Source of the DNA: Flagellimonas allohymeniacidonis
GTDB taxonomy: Bacteria > Bacteroidota > Bacteroidia > Flavobacteriales > Flavobacteriaceae
Assembly: GCF_004296335.1 (NCBI RefSeq)
Contig: NZ_SGIU01000002.1
Location: 943,882 to 1,007,881, forward strand
DNA length: 64,000 bases
Reading direction: 5' to 3'
Positions 41,631-50,776 of the stretch are shown one piece after another; the first letter of the stretch is position 1; every line of letters starts with the position of its first letter. A model generated the notes under the pieces. The model saw only the letters and a list, made by a program, of their open reading frames with translations. It made no database searches and was not told the origin of the DNA. The translations under genes were made by a program, and so were the position numbers.

Positions 41631-43271
41631 TTACGAAGAACAATCGCACAATTTCAACTTTGTGCCTGGTTTTAGGTTATTACCACTAAGACCGTTCCAT
41701 TCTCGTAAATTTTCAATGGAAATTCCAGGATATTTTCTTGAAATGGTCCAAAGGGAGTCTCCGCTTTGTACGGTATGGACCTTAGCCCCTTTTGTAGAAC
41801 TCGGGGTCTTGTTAGACTTTGAGGTTTTGCCCTGAGCAACCGTTTTTTGAAAATAAGGTTTTCTTGGAAATATAGTCAACCTCTGCCCAATTCTAAGATT
41901 GTTGCTTCGCAGTCCATTCCATCTTTTTATTTGACTTACGCCAACTCCGTATCGTTCAGCAATTTTCCCCAAGTAATCCCCGCTTCTTACCTTGTACCTA
42001 ATTTGGTTTTTGGTCTCCACCAATTGAGGCAACGGCTTTTCCAAAGAGTCCAGCTCTTTTTTTGCATAGGCATAGATGGCGTTTTCGTTATTTACAAACT
42101 TCCCGATTTTAGAGACCGGTAAACGAAGGGCATAGGTCTTGCCTTTTATTTTGGGAATAATGTTCAGCTTGTATGCTGGATTCAGCATTTCCAATTCTTC
42201 CTTGCTGATATCGACAAGTTTTGAAATTTGGTCAAACGTGATTAGGTTCTTTACATGCACCGTGTCTGTCTGAAAATAGGGGCGCTCAATATTTTCTTTT
42301 CGCAATCCATGCTCTTCTGCGTACTCAAAAATGTACATGGTTGCCAAAAAAGCAGGCACATATCCTGCGGTTTCACGTGGAAGGTTTCGTCTAATGTTCC
42401 AATAGTTTTTATATCCGCCTGACCTTCTGATGGCCTTATTTACATTCCCTGGTCCTGAATTGTACGCAGCAAGGGCCAAATCCCAATCACCAAAAATGTC
42501 ATGAAGCTTGTCCAAGTATTTACAAGCCGCTTTTGTAGCCAAGATAGGGTCGTTTCGTTCATCAATGTAACTACTCACATTTAAACCGTACATTTTTCCG
42601 GTGCTGAACATAAACTGCCATAAGCCTTTTGCCCCAACCCTGGAGCGTGCCCTTGGGTTTAAAGCAGATTCTACAATAGCCAAGTATTTAATTTCCAAAG
42701 GGATATCATGGTTGTCCAATTCTTGTTCAAAGAGTGGAAAATAGAATTGGCTGGCCGTCAGCATGCGCTCCATCAGTCCTTTTTTGCGAATCAAAAATGA
42801 TTTAATCACACTTTCCAATGATGGGTTATAGGAAATATTAAAAGGTGTTTTTTCGTTCAACCGGGCCAATCGAGCCTTTAAGGTATCAGTGGGTAAATCT
42901 ATACTTGTATTATCTTCTTCCAAAGGATTTTGCACCTCATCCTGCATCTCTGTAAACCATTCGGCACTTTTGTGAAGCTCGGTAAGCCAAAGGCTGTCAT
43001 ATTTTGAAGCCACCTCTAAATCTTTTAGTTGAAATTCACTGCTTTTGCCTGTAAAGGTCAAGGGAATTTCACCATCAATCTTCGTAGACGAAGTATTGCT
43101 TTCAGAGATGTCAACTTGCTCAATTTCGGTCGAATCCGTTCGCATGGCAGGAATGGCCAGCTCCTTGGTTCTTGAAGATGTCAAAGCAAGTGAGTCACTT
43201 TGCTGAGCCGTCAAAAAAGGGCCAACAAAGAGCATTGCAATATATAAAGTCGTTCTCACGCTTTGGTACAT
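41631..43271 (-). CDS. LysM lytic transglycosylase, MltD-like
   Basis: A 546-residue exported enzyme that cleaves peptidoglycan glycan strands. Order: signal peptide ending FLTAQ, a low-complexity linker to about 150, an SLT domain with the catalytic Glu in VESALNPRARSRVGAKGLWQ, NSGPGNVNKAI and YVPAFLATMYI, then two LysM domains (YKVRSGDYLGKIAERYGVG near 430 and HTVQSGDSLWTISRKYPG near 497) for peptidoglycan binding. The layout matches MltD. One parS-like site lies within its coding sequence at 42369-42384. Confidence 0.92.
   Translation of the reverse strand: MYQSVRTTLYIAMLFVGPFLTAQQSDSLALTSSRTKELAIPAMRTDSTEIEQVDISESNTSSTKIDGEIPLTFTGKSSEFQLKDLEVASKYDSLWLTELHKSAEWFTEMQDEVQNPLEEDNTSIDLPTDTLKARLARLNEKTPFNISYNPSLESVIKSFLIRKKGLMERMLTASQFYFPLFEQELDNHDIPLEIKYLAIVESALNPRARSRVGAKGLWQFMFSTGKMYGLNVSSYIDERNDPILATKAACKYLDKLHDIFGDWDLALAAYNSGPGNVNKAIRRSGGYKNYWNIRRNLPRETAGYVPAFLATMYIFEYAEEHGLRKENIERPYFQTDTVHVKNLITFDQISKLVDISKEELEMLNPAYKLNIIPKIKGKTYALRLPVSKIGKFVNNENAIYAYAKKELDSLEKPLPQLVETKNQIRYKVRSGDYLGKIAERYGVGVSQIKRWNGLRSNNLRIGQRLTIFPRKPYFQKTVAQGKTSKSNKTPSSTKGAKVHTVQSGDSLWTISRKYPGISIENLREWNGLSGNNLKPGTKLKLCDCSS
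42369..42384. promoter_or_regulatory. Degenerate parS-like palindrome
   Basis: GGTTTCACGTGGAAGG matches 13 of 16 positions of the parS consensus TGTTNCACGTGNAACA. It is inside the lytic transglycosylase gene. Weakest of four such sites. Confidence 0.35.
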
Positions 43272-43388
43272 TTTGGTAAAGGTTTGGTTTGAAACAAACG
43301 AAAATGGTGTTTTTTTCCGAAAAACTAAAACTTTCGGAGCAAAACAAAAGTTAAAGCCTAAGCTTCTTATGAATTAACAACGTGGGAG

Positions 43389-44579
43389 TTAGTCCAATAT
43401 TGCAGCAATTCCCGGTAAGGTTTTGCCTTCCAAACTTTCTAGCATGGCGCCTCCCCCTGTAGAGACATAACTCACCTTATCTTGAAACCCAAATTGCTTC
43501 ACTGCAGCAACAGAATCACCGCCTCCGACCAATGAGAAGGCCCCATTTTGAGTGGCTTCATCTATGGCGTTGCCAACTGCTATGGTCCCCTTGGCGAAGT
43601 TTTCCATTTCAAAAACGCCTACCGGGCCATTCCATAAAATAGTCTTTGATGCCAAAATGACCTTCTTGAAGTTTTCCAAAGTTTGGGGTCCGGCATCCAA
43701 GCCTTGCCAACTATCTGGGATTTCATCAACACTAACGAACTGGGTGTCCGCCTCATTGCTAAAATCATCTGCAGCCAACACGTCGACCGGCAGGTGAACT
43801 TCAACTCCTTTGGCTTTAGCTTGTTTTAAAATGTCCAGGGCCAAATCCATTTTATCATCCTCGCAAATGGAGTCACCTACGTTTCCGCCCTGCGCTTTGA
43901 TAAAAGTATAGGTCATTCCACCACCGATTATCAGATGGTCGACTTTATCCAAAATATTCTCAATGATGGTTATTTTTGAAGACACCTTTGCCCCGCCCAA
44001 AATTGCGGTAACCGGCTTCTCACCGGTTTGCATCACCTTTTCAATTGCCTTTATTTCTTTGGCCAATAAATAACCAAAACACTTATTCTCTGGGAAGAAT
44101 TTAGCCACAATGGTAGTAGAAGCATGGGCCCTATGCGCGGTTCCAAAAGCATCGTTTACATAGACATCCCCAAGTTTTGAAAGTTGCTCTGCAAAAGCAT
44201 CGTCACCAGCTTCTTCCTCTGCGTGGAAACGTAGATTTTCCAATAACAATACCTCCCCATTTTCAAGCGCGCCGGCTGCTGCTTTGGCCTTATCCCCAAC
44301 GCAATCCTCAGCAAACTTAACCTGAACCCCAATGATTTCAGAGACTTTTTCGCAGATATGGGAAAGCGACATGTCTGGATTTACCTTGCCTTTCGGTCTA
44401 CCCAAGTGGCTCATCAGAATGGCACTGCCCCCATCTTCCAAAACCTTGAGTATGGTAGGTGTTGCTGCAGCAATTCTACTGGTGTCGGTAACCTCGAAGT
44501 CTTGATTCAAGGGGACATTGAAGTCCACTCTAATAAGAGCCTTTTTACTTTCAAAATTGAAATCATCTATGGTTTTCAT
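43389..44579 (-). CDS. pgk: Phosphoglycerate kinase
   Basis: A 396-residue glycolytic enzyme that transfers phosphate from 1,3-bisphosphoglycerate to ADP. Visible motifs are [53 protein letters not shown] and the C-terminal [11 protein letters not shown] start at ATG 44579 (MKTIDDF) since an exact -7 element covers 44601-44608, where the longer frame begins. It is a stand-alone gene with a gap of about 117 bases to the transglycosylase. Confidence 0.97.
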   Translation of the reverse strand: MKTIDDFNFESKKALIRVDFNVPLNQDFEVTDTSRIAAATPTILKVLEDGGSAILMSHLGRPKGKVNPDMSLSHICEKVSEIIGVQVKFAEDCVGDKAKAAAGALENGEVLLLENLRFHAEEEAGDDAFAEQLSKLGDVYVNDAFGTAHRAHASTTIVAKFFPENKCFGYLLAKEIKAIEKVMQTGEKPVTAILGGAKVSSKITIIENILDKVDHLIIGGGMTYTFIKAQGGNVGDSICEDDKMDLALDILKQAKAKGVEVHLPVDVLAADDFSNEADTQFVSVDEIPDSWQGLDAGPQTLENFKKVILASKTILWNGPVGVFEMENFAKGTIAVGNAIDEATQNGAFSLVGGGDSVAAVKQFGFQDKVSYVSTGGGAMLESLEGKTLPGIAAILD

Positions 44580-44600
44580 CTGCTTGGATTTATGCGCTTT

Positions 44601-44608
44601 CAAAAGTA
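44601..44608 (-). promoter_or_regulatory. Predicted -7 element of pgk
   Basis: On the minus strand it reads TACTTTTG, an exact TAnnTTTG, 21 bases before the ATG at 44579. Confidence 0.5.
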
Positions 44609-44698
44609 AAGATTTCCTTCTTTTCCATTGAGGAACATTTGTTATATTTTTAGGCTTTCGATAGTGCCTTTGGCTATCAAAACCTTTATTTAAGGATT

Positions 44699-45850
44699 AT
44701 GCTCTTCCGAGATGTATTGGGGTTGGAACATATTAAAAATCATTTGGCTGCAACTGCAGACAATGGTCGGGTCGCCCATGCGCAATTGTTTGTTGGCCCA
44801 GAAGGTTGCGGAACATTGCCCATGGCGATTGCATACGCCCAATACCTTCTATGTGATAATTCGAATGGAGAAAATGAGGGTGGAAATGAGGCATGTAATT
44901 TAAAGTGCGCCTCCCTTTCGCATCCCGACCTTCATTTTGCTTTTCCTGTTTCCAATTCTGATAAGGTGAAATCACATGCCGTTAGCAATCACTTTTTGGA
45001 GGACTGGCGCAAATTTGTTCATGAGCAACCCTATGGCAATTTGTTTGATTGGTATCGCGCCATTGGGATTGAAAAGAAACAAGGGCAAATTGGTGTGGAT
45101 GAAGCCCATGATATCGTGAAGAAGTTATCCTTAAAGTCCTATGAAGGTGGGCGAAAGGTCATGGTCATTTGGATGGCCGAAAAAATGAACATTGCTGCCT
45201 CGAATAAGTTGTTGAAACTTATAGAGGAGCCACCCCATAATACTATTCTGATCTTAATTGCTGAGGATGAGGAGCAGATCATCAACACCATCCGGTCTCG
45301 TTGTCAGATTCTTCATTTTCCACCACTTGCAGAAGGTGTCATTCTTAATGCATTAAAGGTTAAAGGCGTTTTGGAGCCGGAGGCTATCTCGATTGCGCAT
45401 GAGGCCAACGGGAACTACAACAAGGCTCTGGATTTGCTTCACAAGGATTCAGAAGATTTAGTTTTTGAGCGCTGGTTTGTACAATGGGTGCGAAGCGCAT
45501 TTAAAGCCAAAGGCAACAAGGGTGCGGTTCATGAACTTATCCTTTGGAGCGACGAAGTCTCGAAAACAGGTAGAGAAGTGCAAAAAAAGTTTATTCAATA
45601 CTGCCTTACCGTGATGCGGCAGGCCATGTTAATGAACTATAAGGCCGATTCCCTGGTTTATTTAAAACTGCATGTTGAGGGTTTTGACTTGAAAAAATTC
45701 GCTCCTTTTGTTCATGAAAACAATATTCTTGATATCGTTAAAGAACTTGAAACTGCTCTATTTCACGTGGAACGCAATGGTAATTCCAAACTTATTTTTA
45801 CCGACCTCTCCATTAAACTAACTCGATTGCTTCATAGTAAAGCTGCATAA
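44699..45850 (+). CDS. holB: DNA polymerase III delta' subunit
   Basis: A 383-residue clamp-loader subunit. The N-terminal AAA+ domain has LFVGPEGCGTLPMA in place of a strict Walker A, Cys-rich zinc-binding residues in EACNLKCASLSHPDLHFAFP, GVDEAHDIVKKLSLKSYEGG, and the LLKLIEEPPHNTILILI and IRSRCQ motifs of delta'. It helps load the sliding clamp. The degenerate P-loop is normal for delta'. A parS-like palindrome (45759-45774) is embedded in its C-terminal FHVER codons. DoxX follows after 10 bases. Confidence 0.92.
   Translation: MLFRDVLGLEHIKNHLAATADNGRVAHAQLFVGPEGCGTLPMAIAYAQYLLCDNSNGENEGGNEACNLKCASLSHPDLHFAFPVSNSDKVKSHAVSNHFLEDWRKFVHEQPYGNLFDWYRAIGIEKKQGQIGVDEAHDIVKKLSLKSYEGGRKVMVIWMAEKMNIAASNKLLKLIEEPPHNTILILIAEDEEQIINTIRSRCQILHFPPLAEGVILNALKVKGVLEPEAISIAHEANGNYNKALDLLHKDSEDLVFERWFVQWVRSAFKAKGNKGAVHELILWSDEVSKTGREVQKKFIQYCLTVMRQAMLMNYKADSLVYLKLHVEGFDLKKFAPFVHENNILDIVKELETALFHVERNGNSKLIFTDLSIKLTRLLHSKAA
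45759..45774. promoter_or_regulatory. parS-like palindrome inside holB
   Basis: TATTTCACGTGGAACG matches 14 of 16 positions of TGTTNCACGTGNAACA. It encodes FHVER in holB, the same peptide encoded by the site in ybeY. Confidence 0.5.
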
Positions 45851-45860
45851 AATCATCTAC

Positions 45861-46256
45861 ATGGAAAATTTCTCACAACATCCCACTCAAATACTATTAT
45901 TGGCCTTTTTAGCCATTACCTTCCTGCAAAGTGGGATAGATAAGATTTTGGACTGGAACGGAAATATGGGCTGGTTAAAGGGTCATTTCTCCAAGACCTT
46001 TTTAAAAAGTCTTGTACCAATGCTTTTGGCCATAGTCCTCATCTTGGAATGTGCGGTGGGCATTATGGGGGTGGTTGGCATCTTTGAGTTCTTCAGTAAT
46101 GGACAAAGTTCGACCGCTTTTTCAACTGCCGTTTTATCTTGTGTAACCCTTTTGCTGTTGCTTTTCGGACAACGTGTTGCCAAAGACTATGACGGCGCCA
46201 GAACCATTGTCATCTATTTTGTGCCTGCCATTATCCTTCTTTTTTTAGTGCAATAA
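45861..46256 (+). CDS. DoxX-like small membrane protein
   Basis: A 131-residue protein with about four transmembrane helices and the DoxX-type start QILLLAFLAITFLQSGIDK, then a GWLKGHF loop. DoxX-family proteins are membrane components linked to thiosulfate or oxidative-stress functions in some organisms; none is shown here. It follows holB by 10 bases and is probably co-transcribed. Confidence 0.7.
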   Translation: MENFSQHPTQILLLAFLAITFLQSGIDKILDWNGNMGWLKGHFSKTFLKSLVPMLLAIVLILECAVGIMGVVGIFEFFSNGQSSTAFSTAVLSCVTLLLLLFGQRVAKDYDGARTIVIYFVPAIILLFLVQ

Positions 46257-46279
46257 AAAAGCCCATCTGTTGGATGGGC
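46255..46279 (-). terminator. Terminator after the OmpH-like gene
   Basis: GCCCATC (46261-46267) and GATGGGC (46273-46279) pair around a 5-base loop. The A6 run to the left becomes a T run on the minus strand, so it terminates the minus-strand OmpH-like gene. It abuts the DoxX stop. Confidence 0.75.
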
Positions 46280-46300
46280 CTAATGCTAATTTTGGGCAAT

Positions 46301-46807
46301 CTATTTTTTGTACTTGTCGTTCAAAATTTGAAGAAGCTCATCGGTTAAGTCTTGCGCTTCCACACCATAAAGCACGCTACCTCCATCACCTCCACCTAAA
46401 ATGTAGGTAAACCCGTTGGCCTTTCCGTAGGACTTTATTTCGTCCTTTACCTTCTTTACCAACGAATCCATTTCGGTTTGACTATTCTGCTGTAAAGCTT
46501 GCTCTTCCTGCTGCAATTGCTGGGCAACAAACTGCCCCCGTTGCTGAAGAAGGTTATATTGTTCTTGGGCGTTTTTCTGGGACATGCTTTGGGCAAGGGA
46601 TTGAAATTCTTGAAGTTCCAACTGAAAGGCTTTTGAAATACTGTCCCTTTTCTTGGTTAATCCATCAACTTTGACATTGAACTTTGCCTCCACATCAACT
46701 TTTTCCTGATAACCATCCAGAAGTTTTACATTGTCTACAAAGCCAATTTTATTCTGCTGGCAGGATATTGCCGTCATTGCAAAAATAAGTACGGTAAGTT
46801 TTTTCAT
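46301..46807 (-). CDS. OmpH/Skp-like periplasmic chaperone, probable lipoprotein
   Basis: A 168-residue OmpH-family (Skp-like) protein. After the signal there is a conserved IGFVDNVKLLDGYQ start, a long coiled-coil of Gln/Glu/Lys-rich helices (about residues 45-130), and a C-terminal GFTYILGGGDGGSVLYG strand typical of the family. Skp proteins hold unfolded outer-membrane proteins. The signal ends AISC (Cys16), a plausible lipobox, so this copy may be membrane-anchored instead of soluble. It has its own promoter and terminator. Confidence 0.88.
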   Translation of the reverse strand: MKKLTVLIFAMTAISCQQNKIGFVDNVKLLDGYQEKVDVEAKFNVKVDGLTKKRDSISKAFQLELQEFQSLAQSMSQKNAQEQYNLLQQRGQFVAQQLQQEEQALQQNSQTEMDSLVKKVKDEIKSYGKANGFTYILGGGDGGSVLYGVEAQDLTDELLQILNDKYKK

Positions 46808-46827
46808 TTCTGAGATTTAAAGATGCG

Positions 46828-46835
46828 CAAAAATA
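46828..46835 (-). promoter_or_regulatory. Predicted -7 element of the OmpH-like gene
   Basis: Minus-strand TATTTTTG is an exact TAnnTTTG, 20 bases before the ATG at 46807. Confidence 0.5.
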
Positions 46836-47045
46836 GAAAAGCTTTTTTAATGCAGCTGTTAAGTTTTTCAATGCTTTGGATATTCCAGAGGAGTCCCATA
46901 GAGATTGTTTATGGATTTTTAAAGTTCCAATTGATTATTTCTATTTGGTTTGGTTTGAAAATAGGGCCTCAGCCAGCGTTTTGGTTTTTCTTTAAGACAA
47001 TATGCACGGCGCATTAAAAGTATGCAATAAGAAAAGCTTAAATGG

Positions 47046-47876
47046 CTAAACTTGCTTTTTTAATACATAAATCAGAGAAGAATACTCTTTTGTAAATAAG
47101 GCATTAAGATTTGACCACAGTCCTTTAAAAAACCCCTTTACAAAATGCAGATTGCTCCCCTTATATTTTTCAGATAGCATGGATACATAAAAAGCATCAA
47201 AAATCATGGGGCGAATTGAAACTAACTTAAGTCCATGTTTATCAAAAATCTGAGCAATGGCTGTTCTGGAAAAATGGGATAGGTGTCTGGGAACATCATA
47301 GGCTGCCCAAAACGATTTGTAATGTTTCGCGTCCCAAGATTTATAGTTGGGAACGGCAACAATTAAAACACCTTCGTTTTCGAGGTAAGGAATTAATTGT
47401 TCTATATGGGTATCAACATTGGGAAGATGTTCCAGAACATGCCACAGGGTAATCACTTGGAATTTCTTCTGAGCCAGCTCTTGTATATTTGGTACCAGCT
47501 GCACTTCTTTTTCTTGGGCTCTCCGCCTCGCGCTAGCGTTGGGTTCAATCCCAAAAACCTCAAAACCTTTTGCTTTTGAAAACGCTAAAAAATCTCCTGT
47601 TCCCGCACCAAAATCAAGGATTGACTTCCTTTTAACTATTTGATTATCAATTATTTGTACCTTTTTTTTCAGGTTCCAAAGCTTCACCGCCTGATACAAA
47701 CGGTCAATCAATGACTTTTTCGAGTCCGTATGGGAAATATAGTTTTCGCTTTGATAGTATTTATCCAAGTTTTGGGGAACGGGGGTTGTTACCAACATTT
47801 CCTTCTCCTTGTCATAGATCAATTCAAAGTCTTCTCCAGAGACCGAATAATCCTTAGTTTTTAAATACAACTTCAT
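47046..47876 (-). CDS. Class I SAM-dependent methyltransferase
   Basis: A 276-residue methyltransferase of the Methyltransf_23 type. Motif I is SILDFGAGTGDFLAF (about residues 86-100), followed by VFGIEPNASARRRA, the ITLWHVLEHLPN motif and the AVPNYKSWDAKHYKSFWAAYD segment with the YDVPRHLSHF motif typical of sugar or lipid methyltransferases of envelope loci. The start overlaps the end of the upstream lipoprotein gene by 23 bases. Substrate unknown. Confidence 0.85.
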   Translation of the reverse strand: MKLYLKTKDYSVSGEDFELIYDKEKEMLVTTPVPQNLDKYYQSENYISHTDSKKSLIDRLYQAVKLWNLKKKVQIIDNQIVKRKSILDFGAGTGDFLAFSKAKGFEVFGIEPNASARRRAQEKEVQLVPNIQELAQKKFQVITLWHVLEHLPNVDTHIEQLIPYLENEGVLIVAVPNYKSWDAKHYKSFWAAYDVPRHLSHFSRTAIAQIFDKHGLKLVSIRPMIFDAFYVSMLSEKYKGSNLHFVKGFFKGLWSNLNALFTKEYSSLIYVLKKQV

Positions 47877-48396
47877 TGTAGTTGCTCGTATTCAAATATT
47901 CTTGTTTCAATTGGGAAAGATACGCTATAACCTCTTTCCGTAATACATAATTTTGGCTCAAGCAATTTTCACCGTTTTCATCATAAGCTTCAATGGCTAT
48001 ATAGTAATTCCCGTTTCGAGACTCGTGCACTTCTTCAAACATTGGACCCATTTCAGCGCTGCTTAGTAGCGCATCTGCCACCAAAGGAACAAGGTTAATG
48101 GTCTTATCTGGAATATCGGTTTCATAAAATGAAAAGAAATACTGATTGCCGTTAATCTGAAATGGAACATTGATATCGACATAGGTGCCCTTTAGATCAA
48201 ATTTTGTGTGAACATAATGAAAGAATTCATCCGCCCTTTTTGGGTCTTCGAATATGAACAAATCTTTCTTTGGCAAGCCTCTTCTAAATCTTTTGCCCTT
48301 TACAATCTTATAGTCTTCTATATTGAGTGCAATTCTAAGAGGTACACAAGAACTCAAAAAGGAAATTAAACTGATTACTAGAAAAAATCTCTTCAT
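47854..48396 (-). CDS. Unidentified lipoprotein
   Basis: A 180-residue protein starting MKRFFLVISLISFLSSC, a lipoprotein signal with Cys17. The mature part has a conserved-looking KIVKGKRFRRGLPKKDLFIFEDPKRADEF-type basic region and YYIAIEAYDENGENCLS; I know no name for the family. A TTG 18 bases upstream (48414) would add six residues. It is followed, with a 23-base overlap, by the methyltransferase, so the two are coupled. It lies downstream of mnmG, across an intergenic parS-like site. Confidence 0.6.
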   Translation of the reverse strand: MKRFFLVISLISFLSSCVPLRIALNIEDYKIVKGKRFRRGLPKKDLFIFEDPKRADEFFHYVHTKFDLKGTYVDINVPFQINGNQYFFSFYETDIPDKTINLVPLVADALLSSAEMGPMFEEVHESRNGNYYIAIEAYDENGENCLSQNYVLRKEVIAYLSQLKQEYLNTSNYNEVVFKN

Positions 48397-48460
48397 GGCT
48401 GCTTGGTTGGCCAAAAAGAAATCAAAAATTACGCCAATCCTTCAGCAATACCACAAGAAA

Positions 48461-48476
48461 AGTTCCACGTGGAACA
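48461..48476. promoter_or_regulatory. parS-like palindrome downstream of mnmG
   Basis: AGTTCCACGTGGAACA contains the perfect 14-bp palindrome GTTCCACGTGGAAC and fits 15 of 16 positions of TGTTNCACGTGNAACA. It is in the 89-base gap between mnmG and the lipoprotein gene. Confidence 0.65.
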
Positions 48477-48485
48477 AATTTTCAG

Positions 48486-50354
48486 TTACCTGCCCAAAAA
48501 AACCAAAAGCACGCTTATATCTGAAGGAGAAACTCCACTAATTCTTGATGCCTGCGATATAGTAACAGGTCGAATAGCCTCCAATTTTTCCCTTGCTTCA
48601 AATGACAAAGATTTCAACTTGGTATAGTCAAAATTATCCGGAATCTTTACATTTTCCAATCTGTGAAGTTTGTCTGCATTGGTTTTCTCTTTTTCGATAT
48701 ACCCCGCGTACTTCACCTGAATTTCCGCCTGCTCCAAAACTTCGTTCTTAAGTTCATTTTCAGAAACAAAACTGGATACTGATTCCAGCGTTAACATATG
48801 TTCCATGGTAACTCTTGGTCGAGAAAAAACTTTAAAAAGCTTATCTGATTGCTTTACCAGCGCTGAATCTACCGACTTTAAAATTGGATTGATTTCATCA
48901 GGAGCAAAACTTGTTTTCTTAAAGAAATTGATGAATTCATTGGATTTCTTTTGCTTTTCCTCCATCCGTTTCAATCTTTCCTCACTAGCCAGGCCCAACT
49001 CATGACTTCGAGGGGTCAGTCTAAGGTCTGCATTATCTTGGCGTAGAAGGGTGCGATATTCCGCCCTTGAAGTGAACATTCGGTACGGCTCTTCCGTCCC
49101 TTTGGTAATTAGGTCATCAATAAGCACGCCGATGTAGGCCTCATCCCTTTTAAGAATAAAGGGTTCCCTTTCACTAATCTTTAAATGGGCATTTATTCCT
49201 GCCATAAGACCTTGCGATGCAGCTTCCTCATATCCAGTGGTTCCATTGATTTGACCCGCGAAATAAAGGTTCTTCACAAGCTTAGTTTCTAAAGTATGCT
49301 TGAGCTGAGTGGGAGGAAAATAATCGTATTCAATGGCATACCCAGGCCTAAAGAACTTTACATTTTCGAATCCCTTTACTGAGCTCAAGGCTTTGAACTG
49401 AATGTCCTCGGGCAAAGAGGTGGAAAAACCATTTACATAAACCTCAACCGTATGCCACCCTTCAGGCTCCACAAAAATCTGATGAGCGTCCTTGTCGGCA
49501 AATCGATGAATTTTGTCTTCAATGGATGGGCAATACCGAGGGCCAATACTTTTGATTCTACCATTGAACATTGGGGAGCGATCAAATCCCTCGCGCAGTA
49601 AATCGTGTACCATTTTGCTGGTATGGGTCATATAACAATCCCTCTGCTCATTCAACACTACGGTGTCCAAATAGGAAAATTTCTCGGGATATTCATCACC
49701 TGGTTGCACTATCATTTTGGAATAATCCAACGACCTGCCATCAACCCTCGGTGGCGTGCCCGTCTTCATTCTACCACTGTCAAATCCAAAATCGACCAAT
49801 TGCTCCGTGATTCCGGTAGCGGCCTTTTCACCTGCCCTTCCTCCTCCAAATTGCTTTTCTCCAATGTGGATAAGTCCATTTAAAAAAGTTCCATTCGTAA
49901 GTACAACAGCCCTGGATCTAACATCTATTCCCAACGAGGTTCGCACACCAACCACTTTGTCACCTTCAACCAATAAGCCTGAAACCATCTCTTGATAAAA
50001 ATCAACATTTGGGGTTTCCTCCAACATTTTACGCCATTCTTCCGCAAACCGCATCCGATCATTCTGAGCTCTCGGGCTCCACATGGCCGGACCTTTAGAC
50101 TTATTGAGCATCTTAAACTGTATGGCAGACCTATCAGTTACAATACCACTATATCCGCCCAATGCATCAATTTCCCTAACAATCTGCCCCTTTGCAATTC
50201 CGCCCATGGCTGGATTGCAAGACATTTGCCCTATAGTCTGAAGGTTCATTGTAATCAACAGTGTGCGTGAACCCATATTTGCCGAAGCAGCAGCAGCTTC
50301 CGCGCCTGCATGGCCGCCTCCAACAACGATAACATCATATTCCTTTTCAAACAT
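48486..50354 (-). CDS. mnmG: tRNA uridine-5-carboxymethylaminomethyl modification enzyme MnmG
   Basis: A 622-residue FAD enzyme (GidA) that with MnmE makes the cmnm5 modification on wobble uridine of certain tRNAs. The FAD motif [12 protein letters not shown] is at residues 10-21, the redox Cys motif [13 protein letters not shown] near 44-56, then [22 protein letters not shown] and the C-terminal helical domain with [16 protein letters not shown]. Length is standard. It is downstream of ybeY on the same strand, with a parS-like site at each end. Confidence 0.97.
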   Translation of the reverse strand: MFEKEYDVIVVGGGHAGAEAAAASANMGSRTLLITMNLQTIGQMSCNPAMGGIAKGQIVREIDALGGYSGIVTDRSAIQFKMLNKSKGPAMWSPRAQNDRMRFAEEWRKMLEETPNVDFYQEMVSGLLVEGDKVVGVRTSLGIDVRSRAVVLTNGTFLNGLIHIGEKQFGGGRAGEKAATGITEQLVDFGFDSGRMKTGTPPRVDGRSLDYSKMIVQPGDEYPEKFSYLDTVVLNEQRDCYMTHTSKMVHDLLREGFDRSPMFNGRIKSIGPRYCPSIEDKIHRFADKDAHQIFVEPEGWHTVEVYVNGFSTSLPEDIQFKALSSVKGFENVKFFRPGYAIEYDYFPPTQLKHTLETKLVKNLYFAGQINGTTGYEEAASQGLMAGINAHLKISEREPFILKRDEAYIGVLIDDLITKGTEEPYRMFTSRAEYRTLLRQDNADLRLTPRSHELGLASEERLKRMEEKQKKSNEFINFFKKTSFAPDEINPILKSVDSALVKQSDKLFKVFSRPRVTMEHMLTLESVSSFVSENELKNEVLEQAEIQVKYAGYIEKEKTNADKLHRLENVKIPDNFDYTKLKSLSFEAREKLEAIRPVTISQASRISGVSPSDISVLLVFLGR

Positions 50355-50356
50355 AG

Positions 50357-50776
50357 CTAACGTTCCACGTGGAACAATTTAATCTTTTCATCCTCTTTCT
50401 CGCGCATAACAACACTACTATCATTATCCTTGTCACTAAACCCCATCAGGTGCAATAGGCCGTGCGCCATAACCCTCAAAAGCTCCTCTTCAAAATCTAC
50501 CTGATACTCCTTAGCGTTCTCGTTTACCCTCTCAGTTGAGATAAAAATATCCCCTGAAATCACCCTTCCCTGAACGTAATCAAAAGTGATAATATCGGTA
50601 TACCAATCATGGTTCAAATAACTCTGATTGATTCTAAGTAGCCCATCGTCATCCTTGAAGATATATGAAACATCACCAACCCTAAAGCCCTCGCCTTCAA
50701 TTACTCTATTTACCCAATCGGAATATTTGGTTTTGTCATCAAGCTTGAAGTCCGACTCAAAATGAAATTCAATCAT
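50357..50776 (-). CDS. ybeY: Endoribonuclease YbeY
   Basis: A 139-residue zinc-dependent RNase that processes the 3' end of 16S rRNA and takes part in ribosome quality control. The family motif is present as [15 protein letters not shown], with His residues for metal; the consensus GxDH end reads GFSDKD, as often in this phylum. It overlaps the DUF4175 stop by 8 bases upstream and precedes mnmG by 2 bases. The last codons (FHVER) contain the parS-like palindrome at 50361-50376. Confidence 0.93.
   Translation of the reverse strand: MIEFHFESDFKLDDKTKYSDWVNRVIEGEGFRVGDVSYIFKDDDGLLRINQSYLNHDWYTDIITFDYVQGRVISGDIFISTERVNENAKEYQVDFEEELLRVMAHGLLHLMGFSDKDNDSSVVMREKEDEKIKLFHVER
50361..50376. promoter_or_regulatory. 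parS-like palindrome at the ybeY/mnmG junction
   Basis: CGTTCCACGTGGAACA contains the perfect 14-bp palindrome GTTCCACGTGGAAC and fits 15 of 16 positions of TGTTNCACGTGNAACA. It lies in the last codons of ybeY, a few bases before mnmG. Confidence 0.65.

Noticed and set aside
46823..47017. 64-residue + strand frame of hydrophobic sequence between OmpH-like and methyltransferase genes
   Set aside because: It overlaps the predicted promoter of the divergent OmpH-like gene, has no family resemblance, and is of chance type for AT-rich DNA.
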